The notes: generated from the sequence alone by a model not told the origin. A DNA stretch of 64,000 bases from Pseudoteredinibacter isoporae_A (GCF_040372805.1 NZ_BAABWJ010000002.1:62001-126000), one strand, 5' to 3'. Shown: positions 9,475 through 18,413, numbered from the stretch's first letter. Translations and numbers: made by a program.

Positions 9475-10440
9475 TCAACGAGAAAACACTTCTAACACCG
9501 GGTGCCCGAGGTATACCGCTGCGATGACAAGCAACGTCGTGTACGCAGTCAGTTTGATGGTCATTGAGAGTGCTGTCCAGATGCCGCCAAGTTTGTCCTG
9601 CGATGTTGTGTCTACCGCGTGTTGAAAAATATCCAAGCGTTCCCGCCAGGGTTGTTGCTTGGGATTGTATTGTTTCGCATAAATGCTCTCCAATGTTTTA
9701 ACAAAATCACGCTTGTTGGTTTTGTCTGCCAACATCTTGAAGGCGCTGATGTCGCATGCACATGCACTGTGTTGTAAAAAGTCTCGTCGAATACGGTGCT
9801 TGAGAGCGTTTGGCCAGGCGATGCTGGCCCATTTGAGTAGCCAATAACTCAGATTTTCATGGCGTGCCGCCCGAACCAGGTTTTGAGCCAGAACAAGTTC
9901 TTGTTGTTCCTCTGTCATCACGCGCAGTAAGCCGGTAGAGAAATACACTTGAGGTTTAAACAGGCCAATGCACCGCGCAATAGGCCTTTGACTGTCGAAC
10001 CAGCGATAGCCTAATGTGTCCGTCTCAGACAGTTGTTGCAGCATGCGCTCGTAGCGATGATTACCCCTGATTTGCCACAGCATACTGATGCAGAGTACGA
10101 GAATCGCCGCCGCACCCAATGCAAGGCTGGAACTGCTCAATAGAGTACTCATTTCAATGTGCACGGTATGAGGGGCGCAGGATTCATTATGGCAATGGCT
10201 TGCCACCAGAGGGAAGGCGAGTTCTGGGCTGGCCAGAATCAGAATGCTCAAGCTTGCGGCGAGTGGGGGGAGCAAGCTAAAGAAAAAGGTGTAGTTCGTT
10301 GCCCTTTGAGGGCTGCACTGGTTGAGTTGGCGGGAAAACAAGGGGTAAAGTGCCGCTGAAACCCAGGATAAAACGATGCTTAGGAGAACCCAGCCCAACA
10401 GATAGTAGGCGAAAGTGATGAGCGAATTAGTCATGGCCAT
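9475..10440 (-). CDS. M56 (BlaR1/MecR1)-like membrane protein with degenerate zinc-protease site
   Basis: 321-residue polytopic protein encoded immediately after a BlaI-type repressor, with a 14-base overlap. This is the standard arrangement for M56 sensor-proteases. Hydrophobic segments lie at about residues 6-36, 52-70, 103-121 and 289-310. The segment aligned with the M56 zinc motif reads VLAQNLVRAARHENLS, so HExxH is replaced by Q186-N-L-V-R190, which should abolish zinc proteolysis. The loop between the second and third helices is rich in possible metal ligands (H82, C83, H84, C88, H91, H94). By BlaR1 topology this loop would be periplasmic. It is likely a signalling partner of the repressor without protease activity. 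Confidence 0.72.
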   Translation of the reverse strand: MAMTNSLITFAYYLLGWVLLSIVLSWVSAALYPLFSRQLNQCSPQRATNYTFFFSLLPPLAASLSILILASPELAFPLVASHCHNESCAPHTVHIEMSTLLSSSSLALGAAAILVLCISMLWQIRGNHRYERMLQQLSETDTLGYRWFDSQRPIARCIGLFKPQVYFSTGLLRVMTEEQQELVLAQNLVRAARHENLSYWLLKWASIAWPNALKHRIRRDFLQHSACACDISAFKMLADKTNKRDFVKTLESIYAKQYNPKQQPWRERLDIFQHAVDTTSQDKLGGIWTALSMTIKLTAYTTLLVIAAVYLGHPVLEVFSR

Positions 10441-10876
10441 CTTCGGCCGCTTGCAGGCTTTTCAAGATCGGGTCGGGTAACAGGCTTTTGTTTTGTCGTG
10501 CACTTTCCTGGTCAACATAGGAAACAAAACCCGAAATCATTGGAGCGATGTCGCCTTCGCTGAATTGATCGGCAATGTCACCAAGCAGCTGACCAATGAT
10601 GGTGCTGCGGCTCACAATGGCGCGATAGACATAGTGGCGTCCTTGTTTCTGCCTGGAGATCAGTTCTTTTCGATGTAAGCGTTCCAACGTGCTTTGCACC
10701 GTACTTAAGCTAAGTGAACTTTCCCCACAGAGAGTCAACACATCACGGGCGGACAAGACTTCCTGGTCCCAAAGAATTTTCATCACCTCCAGCTCGCGTT
10801 CACCAAGATTGGGAGCCGGCTTTTTCAGCTGTTTTTGACCCAAGAGCTGCTCCAGCCCTAAGCCGATGGTCTTCAT
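10427..10876 (-). CDS. BlaI/MecI/CopY-family transcriptional repressor
   Basis: 149-residue winged-helix DNA-binding protein. The family core at residues ~22-95 starts LGERELEVMKILWDQ and includes LSLSTVQSTLERL as the recognition helix region and the wing KGRHYVYRA. The C-terminal ~50 residues would dimerise. It forms an overlapping pair with the M56-like gene downstream and is divergent from a TonB receptor, so it probably represses both units from the 114-base intergenic region. The start ATG 10876 has AAGGGAT upstream. Family members respond to beta-lactams or copper; which applies here is unknown. Confidence 0.88.
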   Translation of the reverse strand: MKTIGLGLEQLLGQKQLKKPAPNLGERELEVMKILWDQEVLSARDVLTLCGESSLSLSTVQSTLERLHRKELISRQKQGRHYVYRAIVSRSTIIGQLLGDIADQFSEGDIAPMISGFVSYVDQESARQNKSLLPDPILKSLQAAEDGHD

Positions 10877-10899
10877 AAAGTCGATCCCTTATCGGTTTT

Positions 10900-10953
10900 C
10901 GCTTACGGGTAGACAATGCCTTCCAATCCAAACCGTCCGTTTCAGTGTAAGCG
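10900..10953. promoter_or_regulatory. Divergent regulatory region between blaI-like and TonB receptor genes, with CGCTTAC inverted arms
   Basis: Within the 114-base divergent gap, CGCTTAC (10900-10906) and its exact complement GTAAGCG (10947-10953) form widely spaced inverted arms. Position between the repressor and receptor makes this a candidate operator region. The wide spacing and short arms keep confidence low. Confidence 0.3.
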
Positions 10954-10990
10954 GGCCGTAGTCTAGCAACAGTATTGAAGCAGATAAACG

Positions 10991-13036
10991 ATGAAGCGCA
11001 TATTTTCCCTTTTTTTACCGTTAAGTCAGCTCGCTTTGGCCCAAGCGGACACTATCGAAACCGTGGTCGTGGAGGGACGACAATCCAACCTGCTTGGTAA
11101 GGCGATATCTGCATCGGAAGGTGTAATTGGTGCGAAAGAAATTGCTTTGCGCCCCTTACTTCGCACCGGTGAGGTTCTGGAGCTGGTTCCGGGAATGGTG
11201 GTCACTCAGCACAGCGGTACCGGCAAAGCCAATCAGTATTTTCTCAGAGGCTTCAATCTTGATCACGGCACAGACTTCGCAAATGTTGTTGATGGCATGC
11301 CGGTCAACATGCGCAGCCATGGTCACGGCCAGGGCTATACTGATTTGAATTTTATTATCCCGGAAACGATTGCCAGCGTTGCCTATAAAAAAGGGGCGTA
11401 TTATGCCGATGTAGGTGACTTCAGTGGCGCGGGCAGTGCCCACATAAAGACACTGAGCACGCTTGATGGCGGCAGAATTGGTTTGGCAGCCGGCAAAGAT
11501 GGCTATCAACGCCTATTACTGCTGAATGGATTCGAGTTGGCGGGTGGTGAAACGGTTATGGCGCTGGAAGGCAGTCGCTATGACGGTCCCTGGTCGGGTA
11601 TTCAGGAAGATCTGGAGAAAACCAATGTATTGCTGAAGCACACCCAACCTTTAGGGACGGGGCGCTTGAGCGTTGCGTTCATGGCTTACGACAATCAATG
11701 GAATAGCGCAGACCAAATTCCTTCTCGCGCGGTAGCGCAGGGGGTGATCAGTGAGCTCGGGGTGATTGATGACAGTCTGGGTGGTGAGTCGAGTCGCTAC
11801 AGTGTGAATGTCGACTGGCAGCAAGACGCCTGGCATGCCTCAGCGTACCTCATTCAATACGATCTGAGTTTGTGGTCCAATTTTACGTACTATCTTGATG
11901 ACGACAATGACGGTGATCAGTTTGAGCAACTTGATGACCGCCGAGTGTACGGTGGTCAACTGAATTATCTGCAACAAACCCGTTGGGCGGGGCATGCGGT
12001 CAGTAACCGTTTTGGCGCCGATGTCCGTGTGGATGACATTGATGAAGTTGGGCTTTATCAAACACAGGCGCGTCAACGGTTGGGCGTGAAACGCAGCGAT
12101 CAGGTCGAAGAGATGAGCGTGGGACTCTACTGGGAAAACCGGATAGCCTGGTCCGAGCAGTTACGCACAGTTTTAGGGGTTCGTTACAATTATCTGGATT
12201 TTGAGGTGAACGATCGGGCAGGTGTGAATCAGAGCGGCGTTGATCTTCGTGTGAACAGTGGCCAGGGCGACGACGATATTGTTTCTCTCAAAGGCAGCAT
12301 TATTTACAGCGTATCTGATGAATGGGAAGTTTATGCCTCTGCGGGCCAGGGGCTGCATTCCAATGATGTACGGGGAGCAACAATTCGCATCGATCCAGAC
12401 AGTGGAGACTCGGTAAATACCGTTGACCCATTAGTACGCTCTTTTGGTTATGAGGCGGGTGTGCGCGCATTTTTCCATGAGCGTTTGAATGCTTCCATTG
12501 CCCTGTGGTCATTGGAGTTGGACAGTGAATTGTTGTTTGTTGGTGATGCGGGTAATACTGAAGCGAGTCGCGCATCAGAACGACAGGGTATTGAGTTGAC
12601 GGCTTATTATCATTTTAACGAGCATTGGAGCGCCGATCTGGAATACGCCTACACTGATGCGGAATTCAGTGATTCTGCGCCAGAGGGCAATGATATTCCC
12701 GGTGCTATTGAGCAGGTATTGCAAGCGGGTATCAGTGCTGATTTTGCGAACGGTTGGTTTGGCAGTTTGCGCCTGCGTCATTTTGGTGAGAGACCACTGA
12801 TTGAAGATGGCTCCGTTACTTCTGACGACAGTACGATCTGGAATCTGAGAGCAGGTTATCGAAGCGGACATTGGTCGGTATACACCGATGTTCTCAATCT
12901 CAGCGACAGCGATGCCCATGACGTGGATTACTATTATGAATCCCGTTTGCGTGGAGAGGCGGGTGGCGTTGAAGATATTCACTATCACGTAATTGAACCG
13001 CGTACCGTGAGAGTGTCGTTGGAATACCGCTATTAA
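10991..13036 (+). CDS. TonB-dependent outer-membrane receptor (BlaI/M56-linked)
   Basis: 681-residue outer-membrane active transporter. The signal peptide is about residues 1-18 (cleavage near LALAQA), followed by a TonB box-like TIETVVVEG. The plug domain is residues ~30-150 (LLRTGEVLELVPGMVVTQHS, YFLRGFNLDHGTDF), then a beta-barrel runs to the C-terminal aromatic residue in VSLEYRY. The plug contains an unusual His/Gly-rich stretch, RSHGHGQGYTDLNF, which could bind metal or ligand. It is divergent from the BlaI/M56-like pair, suggesting regulated uptake. The ligand is unknown. A bidirectional terminator follows at 13062-13088. Confidence 0.9.
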   Translation: MKRIFSLFLPLSQLALAQADTIETVVVEGRQSNLLGKAISASEGVIGAKEIALRPLLRTGEVLELVPGMVVTQHSGTGKANQYFLRGFNLDHGTDFANVVDGMPVNMRSHGHGQGYTDLNFIIPETIASVAYKKGAYYADVGDFSGAGSAHIKTLSTLDGGRIGLAAGKDGYQRLLLLNGFELAGGETVMALEGSRYDGPWSGIQEDLEKTNVLLKHTQPLGTGRLSVAFMAYDNQWNSADQIPSRAVAQGVISELGVIDDSLGGESSRYSVNVDWQQDAWHASAYLIQYDLSLWSNFTYYLDDDNDGDQFEQLDDRRVYGGQLNYLQQTRWAGHAVSNRFGADVRVDDIDEVGLYQTQARQRLGVKRSDQVEEMSVGLYWENRIAWSEQLRTVLGVRYNYLDFEVNDRAGVNQSGVDLRVNSGQGDDDIVSLKGSIIYSVSDEWEVYASAGQGLHSNDVRGATIRIDPDSGDSVNTVDPLVRSFGYEAGVRAFFHERLNASIALWSLELDSELLFVGDAGNTEASRASERQGIELTAYYHFNEHWSADLEYAYTDAEFSDSAPEGNDIPGAIEQVLQAGISADFANGWFGSLRLRHFGERPLIEDGSVTSDDSTIWNLRAGYRSGHWSVYTDVLNLSDSDAHDVDYYYESRLRGEAGGVEDIHYHVIEPRTVRVSLEYRY

Positions 13037-13061
13037 TCTGTCCAGATAAATTGATTGCGTA

Positions 13062-13088
13062 AAGCCTGGTCGAATTCGATCAGGCTTT
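13062..13088. terminator. Bidirectional terminator shared by TonB receptor and yjdM
   Basis: AAGCCTGGTCG-AATT-CGATCAGGCTT stem with one G-T wobble, A run on one side and T7 on the other, serving converging genes. The hairpin overlaps the last codons and stop of yjdM. Confidence 0.85.
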
Positions 13089-13418
13089 TTTTACAAACTT
13101 TGCCGTTACCATCATGTCACTGGCTCCACTGATCTTGCAGTCAAGTTGGTGGTCTTTGGCATCGACAACGCGTCGTATGAGTGCTTTGGTGCCGATTTTG
13201 AGGACCTGAGAACTGCCCTTTACTTTCAGATCTTTGATGAAAGTTACCTTATCACCAGCCTGCAGCAAGGTGCCATTGACATCTTTTACCGTGACAATGT
13301 CATCGTTTGACGATTCTTCTGAGGGATTCCATTCGTAGGCACATTCTGGACAGATCAGACTATCCTGATCTTGATAAACGTACTCAGAGTGGCATTTGGG
13401 GCAGGGGGGTTGGGACAT
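13080..13418 (-). CDS. yjdM: YjdM/PhnA-family zinc-ribbon protein
   Basis: 112-residue cytoplasmic protein. The N-terminal zinc ribbon has CPKC and CPEC pairs (residues ~6-27). It is followed by the PhnA/YjdM domain with VKDVNGTLLQAGDKVTFIKD and LKVKGSSQVLKIGTK. The internal ATG giving MSQPPCPKC is preferred as start over the ATG 18 bases upstream. Homologues were named for phosphonate operons but have no proven phosphonate role, and no phn genes occur here. The stop codon TGA (13080-13082) lies inside the terminator stem. Confidence 0.93.
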   Translation of the reverse strand: MSQPPCPKCHSEYVYQDQDSLICPECAYEWNPSEESSNDDIVTVKDVNGTLLQAGDKVTFIKDLKVKGSSQVLKIGTKALIRRVVDAKDHQLDCKISGASDMMVTAKFVKKA

Positions 13419-13502
13419 GGTTTTTGACTTTCTCACGATAAATTCGCGTGTATATTACGGCATCAACGTCATGAAGCAAATGTTGTCTACATGGCATTTG
13501 AT

Positions 13503-14006
13503 TTACTGCCCTCGATGACGTTCCATTACCCAACGGATCGCATAGTATAACCCGCCACCCGCCAAGGCACTGTAAAGGCAGAGCTTGTGCAGCAGCTCTA
13601 CGGATACTACACCCAGCAGTTCATTTTCAGCGTTAAATGGAAAGAAGGGTTCCATATCACTGTGCATGAGGCTATCGATAAGGACATGACTGTAGGAGCC
13701 GACAAAGGCGGACAGCAGCGCCACCCACCAAGAAATGTTGACCGTCCAGTTAGGGTTCATTTCCAATAGGTAGAGACCGACCTCAGAAAGATATTTGCCG
13801 CTTAGCGCAGAAAATACAGCGAGCAAACTTGCTCCCGCATAGCTGTGAGAGAAACCATGGAGGTGTCCTTCTCCCGTGATTAACACCAAAAGTGGTTGGA
13901 TATCCATGACGATTTGTGACCAGCCAAACACCATCAGGCTGAAGCTGCCCTGCAGCAGCGCTTTGATAACAATTCCCGGGCCCATATGGAGAGGGGTAAA
14001 TGGCAT
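13503..14006 (-). CDS. Integral membrane protein, YdjM/DUF457-DUF4184-like
   Basis: 167-residue protein with about four hydrophobic segments. The start MPFTPLHMGPG and the segment SYSHVLIDSLMHSDMEPFFPF carry the conserved His/Asp residues typical of inner-membrane YdjM/DUF457-type putative metal-dependent hydrolases. That function name is historical and unproven; no reaction can be assigned. It is on the same strand as the amidohydrolase upstream, with a 90-base gap. Confidence 0.6.
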   Translation of the reverse strand: MPFTPLHMGPGIVIKALLQGSFSLMVFGWSQIVMDIQPLLVLITGEGHLHGFSHSYAGASLLAVFSALSGKYLSEVGLYLLEMNPNWTVNISWWVALLSAFVGSYSHVLIDSLMHSDMEPFFPFNAENELLGVVSVELLHKLCLYSALAGGGLYYAIRWVMERHRGQ

Positions 14007-14096
14007 TGGTTTACCTTATTTGATACTGGCGCGTATTACAGGACTCCCCAGCAGGCCAAGTCTGAGTGAGGCTTAGCATTGCTTGCTTAAACACCG

Positions 14097-15821
14097 TTAC
14101 AGTGTTTGCGCTTTATACACCGTCTTGCCTCCCTTGATGGTTTCCAGCACGCGAATATTTTTCAATTGTTGTGGCGGGATCATTAAGGGGTTGCGCTCTA
14201 AGATAACCAAATCAGCCAATTTACCTGGCTCGATGCTGCCTTTGCGATCTTCCTCATAGTGTTGGTAGGCCGCATTGATGGTGATGGCCTTGAGTGCATC
14301 TTTTACGCTCGCGCGTTGTGGTTTGCCCAGGGGCTGGCCGCTGCGAGTTTCACGATTGGCTGCCGTCCATAAGAGCAGTGGCATGTTGGGTGGGACGATA
14401 GGTGTGTCGTTGTGGATCGTGTATTTAAGACCTTCTTTTTTGGCGCTGACTAATGGGCTGATACGTTGGGCACGTTCGAGGCCGAGAACAGAATCTCGAT
14501 GCCAATCACCCCAAAAGAATGTGTGTGCGACAAAGAACGAGGGAATAATGCCCAGCTCTTTCATGCGCTTAAGCTGATCATCGCGGACGGTTTGAGCGTG
14601 AATCATCACCGTACGGTCTTGGTGGATGCCGGCTTTCTTCAGCTTGCCCATGACTTGAATCAGCTGTTCAGCGGCAGCGTCACCATTACAGTGCGCTAAA
14701 ACCTGCCAGCCTTTTTGAAAATACTCTTTGAGCTTCTCTTCGAGTTGTTCATCGCTAAGTATGGGGTACCCCTGATACTCTTCGCCCTGTCCGTGAGGTG
14801 GGTGATGATAGGGAGCAGACAGCCAAGCCGTTTTTCCCTGTGGAGAGCCGTCCAGCACGAGCTTGATGCCGGCGTTGCGGAAATGATGCGAATAAGGTTT
14901 GTCGAGGCCGGATTCAGGTGCGTATTGATTGAGATCGGTCCAGGCAGTGTAGGGGTAGGCGATAACGTCCAAATCCAAAAGCTGTTTATCCGCGGCTTCT
15001 TTGAGTAAAGCCATTCCAGCATTGGATGTCGCGCCATCTTGTACGGTGGTGATGCCGTATTGAGCGTAATAGCGATTTAACTCTGGCAAACGATTCAATT
15101 GCTCTTCCAAACCTTGCTGAGGAAAAATAGAGTGAATCGCGGCCATTGCGTTTTCTTCCAATACCCCATTAGGTTGTGTGCTGCCTTCTTCGCGGCGGAA
15201 CACACCCCCTTCAGGGTTGTCACTGTCAGCGGTGATGCCTGCCATTTCAAGACACAAGGTATTGCAGGCACCCAAATGGCCAGACACGTGACGAACAAAC
15301 ACGGGAATGTCGGTACTGACTTTATCCAGATCGTGCCGGGTAGGGTGCCGTTTTTCAGCCAGCAGGGAGTCGTCATATCCCGCTCCCAAAATCCAATGTT
15401 TCCCACCGCCTGGGCTGCTGCTCTGTTTTTGCTGACCCATCTGGGCAATTAAATCGTCCATCGTTTTTACCGGACCAACGGGTGGAGAGGCGACATTGCG
15501 ATAGGCCAGAAAATCCAGTGTCATCGTGTAGTGGCCGTGGGCATCAATAAACCCTGGAAGGAGACTGCGGCCATTGAGATCTCTTTTTTCACAGGGTTGT
15601 TGGCAGTTGATTTCCAATTCTGCCAAGCGTCCCGTTTGTTGGATTTTATCGCCGCGAACTAAGACGGCATCCAGAAAAGGTGCGCTGTCGACCATGCTCA
15701 GGATGGGGCCGTTATAGTACAGAGTATCGGCGTGAAGGTTGGCACTAATAAACGCAGCACCTAATAAACAAAAGGAGAGTGAAGAAAGAGATCGAGATGG
15801 CTTGCAGCGAACAGACGACAT
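14097..15821 (-). CDS. Periplasmic amidohydrolase, YtcJ-like
   Basis: 574-residue metal-dependent amidohydrolase with an N-terminal signal peptide (hydrophobic core at about residues 15-27, cleavage near ANLHA). The metal motif is in LLPGFIDAHGHY, and a later histidine is in LAHCNGDAAAEQ. The C-terminal segment (KGSIEPGKLADLVILERNPL) is the usual closing beta-sandwich of YtcJ/N-acyl amidohydrolase-type proteins. It lies 118 bases downstream of the ZorB-like gene on the same strand. The product of 54733-56493 is a distant paralogue. The natural substrate is unknown. Confidence 0.87.
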   Translation of the reverse strand: MSSVRCKPSRSLSSLSFCLLGAAFISANLHADTLYYNGPILSMVDSAPFLDAVLVRGDKIQQTGRLAELEINCQQPCEKRDLNGRSLLPGFIDAHGHYTMTLDFLAYRNVASPPVGPVKTMDDLIAQMGQQKQSSSPGGGKHWILGAGYDDSLLAEKRHPTRHDLDKVSTDIPVFVRHVSGHLGACNTLCLEMAGITADSDNPEGGVFRREEGSTQPNGVLEENAMAAIHSIFPQQGLEEQLNRLPELNRYYAQYGITTVQDGATSNAGMALLKEAADKQLLDLDVIAYPYTAWTDLNQYAPESGLDKPYSHHFRNAGIKLVLDGSPQGKTAWLSAPYHHPPHGQGEEYQGYPILSDEQLEEKLKEYFQKGWQVLAHCNGDAAAEQLIQVMGKLKKAGIHQDRTVMIHAQTVRDDQLKRMKELGIIPSFFVAHTFFWGDWHRDSVLGLERAQRISPLVSAKKEGLKYTIHNDTPIVPPNMPLLLWTAANRETRSGQPLGKPQRASVKDALKAITINAAYQHYEEDRKGSIEPGKLADLVILERNPLMIPPQQLKNIRVLETIKGGKTVYKAQTL

Positions 15822-15938
15822 GGCTTTGGCCCTTATTCTACTTGTTTTTTTCAGGCTAAAGAATAGGTGACAGATGCTGGCGCTGCAATCATTTTTCAGG
15901 AAGAATTTGGGGTTTTTCTGACCGCTGAGGGAATTTAA

Positions 15939-16670
15939 CTAATTCACGTCTAGAATTTGCTGAATTCGTGTCTCGGCATTGGTCATAACCCGAAAAGTGA
16001 CGCGCCGGGAGCGGTCCAGATCCTCCTGGCCATAACGGTTGAGAATAGGATGGGAGGAAGAATAACCTACAGCGGCGATGTGTCCTTTAATCCAACTGCG
16101 ATATGGCACGACAGCGGTCAATTGATACACGTAATCAAGAACCGAGCGCGTGCGTTCCTGCGACAATTCCATATTTAAAAAATAGGCCTCGGTGTCGCTG
16201 GTGTTCTCGTTCCAGATACTGCTGGTGTGGCCCTCAATACGCACCTCGCTGATGGAGTCGGAAAACTGTTCCAGCACACCCATATAGCGCGGGAAAAAAT
16301 TATCCAACAAGGCCTGATAGCTAGGGCTCAATTCAGTTGCACCTTCACTGAACAAAATTTCAGATGAATTAAAAATAAAGGTCAGGGTGTCTTTATCAAT
16401 TTCGGCATTCCAAGTGGCGAGATTGGGACCAAATTCCTTTTGCAGTGCTTGGTAAATGGCCAGTTGATTATCGCGATAGGCAATGGCGACTTGTTTTATT
16501 TTGTCCCGCTCCACCATGGCATCACGCATGAGGGCAACGGCGATAAACAAAAACACCACCATGAGCCCGGCCATCAAGTCAGAGACGGTGAGCCAATGAT
16601 CTTTTTCCTGTTCCAGAGATTGCGATTGCTGTCGCTGGTTCAGGGCGAGTTTTTGAATCGGATCGCTCAT
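15939..16670 (-). CDS. ZorB-like MotB/OmpA-domain stator subunit
   Basis: 243-residue single-pass inner-membrane protein. Residues ~26-48 form the transmembrane helix in WLTVSDLMAGLMVVFLFIAV; D31 matches the proton-carrying aspartate of MotB/ExbD/ZorB. An OmpA-like peptidoglycan-binding domain occupies residues ~105-235 (ILFSEGATELSP, EVRIEGHTSS, SQERTRSVLDYV, DRSRRVTFRV). It directly follows the ZorA-like gene with a 24-base gap, so the two form a predicted 5:2 ion-driven motor. The tight pairing and motif style fit ZorB of Zorya anti-phage systems, but no Zorya effector gene is adjacent. Confidence 0.85.
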   Translation of the reverse strand: MSDPIQKLALNQRQQSQSLEQEKDHWLTVSDLMAGLMVVFLFIAVALMRDAMVERDKIKQVAIAYRDNQLAIYQALQKEFGPNLATWNAEIDKDTLTFIFNSSEILFSEGATELSPSYQALLDNFFPRYMGVLEQFSDSISEVRIEGHTSSIWNENTSDTEAYFLNMELSQERTRSVLDYVYQLTAVVPYRSWIKGHIAAVGYSSSHPILNRYGQEDLDRSRRVTFRVMTNAETRIQQILDVN

Positions 16671-16694
16671 GTGGATGATTTAACCGAATGCTTA

Positions 16695-18413
16695 TTAATT
16701 GGCGTGCGTCAAAATACGATGCAGATCTTGGGTGAGTTTGATGTGCAGCTCAACAATCTTCAGGGATTCTTCAGCGTGCTGCGCCGACATTTGTTGCATG
16801 CTGTCGCTCACGCTCTCGACCATACTTTGCATATCGTTGTCGAAGGCTTCCCGGCTGCGGCCGGCGACACGCATCAGAGCATTACCGCTCTCACGAATTT
16901 GCTCGGCGAATTCCTGGCTTTCCAGGCCAATGTCTTTGCCGAGTTCTTCAAACTGCTGCTGCAATTTCTCTTGGCTGCTTTGCAGTGCTTCGTAATGGCC
17001 GTCGCTCTGCTCGCGAATATTCTGAGCCAGTTCCTGTAGCAATTTATTATTGTCGATCTGGCTTTGGCTGATGGCTTCAGCGGCTTTGTTCAACGCTTGA
17101 CTGCTTTCCCCAAAGGCGTGCATCAATTGCTCTTGGCCGTCTTTCAAAGTCTGCTGCAGAGTATCTCTTTGGGCTTCACTGCTCTCCCGTAGAGCGTGGC
17201 CACTGTCTTGTAAGGCTTTACCACTGTCACTGATTTTCTCAGCACTCTCTTGAAGGGCCGTATGTAAGCGTTCCGAATTGTTTTGCAGGCATTCTTCCAT
17301 GGATTTTGCGCCCTCGGCGAGCGATTGCTTCATCTGCTCGCTGCTTTCCTGTACTCCTTTACCCATTTGTTCGCTGGCCTGCTGAACACCGGCCAGAGTG
17401 TCTTTAATGTGTTGCTGCATATCAGGAACCGCCTGCGCAGCCTCATCGCGCATGTGTGCGAAGGCTTCCAAATGGCGTTCCAGCTCCTGAATTTGGTGCT
17501 GGTTCACTTCCATAATGCTTTGCCAGTTACCCAGGTTTACACCAATCTGTTGAGTTTGCTCATTGATGTTGGCCAATGCACTTTCAGTCTGGCTGATGGC
17601 CTGTACCCCTTGGTCGTAATTGCTGCGCATATCGGCGAGCTGATCACGGTAATTGTTCTGCCATTCCACCATTTCTTGCACGGCACTGTTCAAGCGGGAA
17701 AAGTTTCCGCCAAACTGTTCGCTGAAGTTCTGATTGAAGTCGCGAATCACGGTTTGCTGGGCTTTGGCCATTTGCTCAGCCGCAGCCTGGGAAAGATTCA
17801 GTGCAAATTTGTCGAGCTTCAGCCAGAGGTTTTTCTGGAAGGCCTGGAAAGCAACTTGCTGGTGTTTGGTTTCTTTCTGCGCGGCTTGAATATTGTGTTT
17901 GGATTCGGCGCGCAATGCCTGTAGTTGGCCGTTCAGGCTGCTTTGGTGTTCACCGGCGATGGACGATTGCAGAGCGAGTACGCCATCGCGCTGTTCGCGC
18001 ATTACCTGGTATAGATCTTCAATCCCAATCTGTTCTTCGCTGGGCAAGTCTTCTTCCTGTTGTGGAGGATTCAGGAGGCCACTGGCGATTAAACTCTTGA
18101 AAATAATGGAGAGGCCCATACCCACCAAGCTGGTGGTGAAGGCGGTTTTCATACCTTGCAGCAGCATATCAATGCTGCCGTCGATATCGCCGATATTAAA
18201 ACCGAGCAAGCCGGCAACAATCCCGCAAAAGGTACCCAGAATACCCAAGGAGGTCAGTAATGTTGGGGTGTAGTTGCAAAACGCCGGCGACTTATCCATT
18301 CGCTTGGCGTAAGCCGCATAAATAAACGCGGCCAGCATCAATACGATAAAGGCCTCGGTAATGGCCAATGCGCCTGAATTAGCGATCAGTGCTTCAATAG
18401 GCTTGGAAAACAT
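16695..18413 (-). CDS. ZorA-like MotA/TolQ/ExbB proton-channel protein with long coiled-coil tail
   Basis: 572-residue inner-membrane protein. Transmembrane helices lie at about residues 14-36, 49-71 and 90-112. The MotA/ExbB core is TLLTSLGILGTFCGIVAGLL and LLQGMKTAFTTSLVGMGLSI, a ZorA-style signature. Residues ~130-560 are an almost unbroken Gln/Glu/Ser-rich alpha-helical coiled coil with heptad-like repeats such as ESSEQMKQSLAEGAK. In ZorA this corresponds to the long cytoplasmic tail thought to transmit motor motion. It starts the operon with the ZorB-like gene. Upstream is a 289-base gap to ytoQ. Confidence 0.85.
   Translation of the reverse strand: MFSKPIEALIANSGALAITEAFIVLMLAAFIYAAYAKRMDKSPAFCNYTPTLLTSLGILGTFCGIVAGLLGFNIGDIDGSIDMLLQGMKTAFTTSLVGMGLSIIFKSLIASGLLNPPQQEEDLPSEEQIGIEDLYQVMREQRDGVLALQSSIAGEHQSSLNGQLQALRAESKHNIQAAQKETKHQQVAFQAFQKNLWLKLDKFALNLSQAAAEQMAKAQQTVIRDFNQNFSEQFGGNFSRLNSAVQEMVEWQNNYRDQLADMRSNYDQGVQAISQTESALANINEQTQQIGVNLGNWQSIMEVNQHQIQELERHLEAFAHMRDEAAQAVPDMQQHIKDTLAGVQQASEQMGKGVQESSEQMKQSLAEGAKSMEECLQNNSERLHTALQESAEKISDSGKALQDSGHALRESSEAQRDTLQQTLKDGQEQLMHAFGESSQALNKAAEAISQSQIDNNKLLQELAQNIREQSDGHYEALQSSQEKLQQQFEELGKDIGLESQEFAEQIRESGNALMRVAGRSREAFDNDMQSMVESVSDSMQQMSAQHAEESLKIVELHIKLTQDLHRILTHAN

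Noticed and set aside
13080..13418. Phosphonate-use operon (phnA name)
   Set aside because: YjdM is an isolated gene here and homologues have no proven role in phosphonate use.
16440..17039. 199-codon plus-strand frame opposite the ZorA/ZorB-like genes
   Set aside because: Reverse reading of Gln/Glu-rich coiled-coil codons gives a Leu-rich pseudo-protein; it spans the junction of two real genes.
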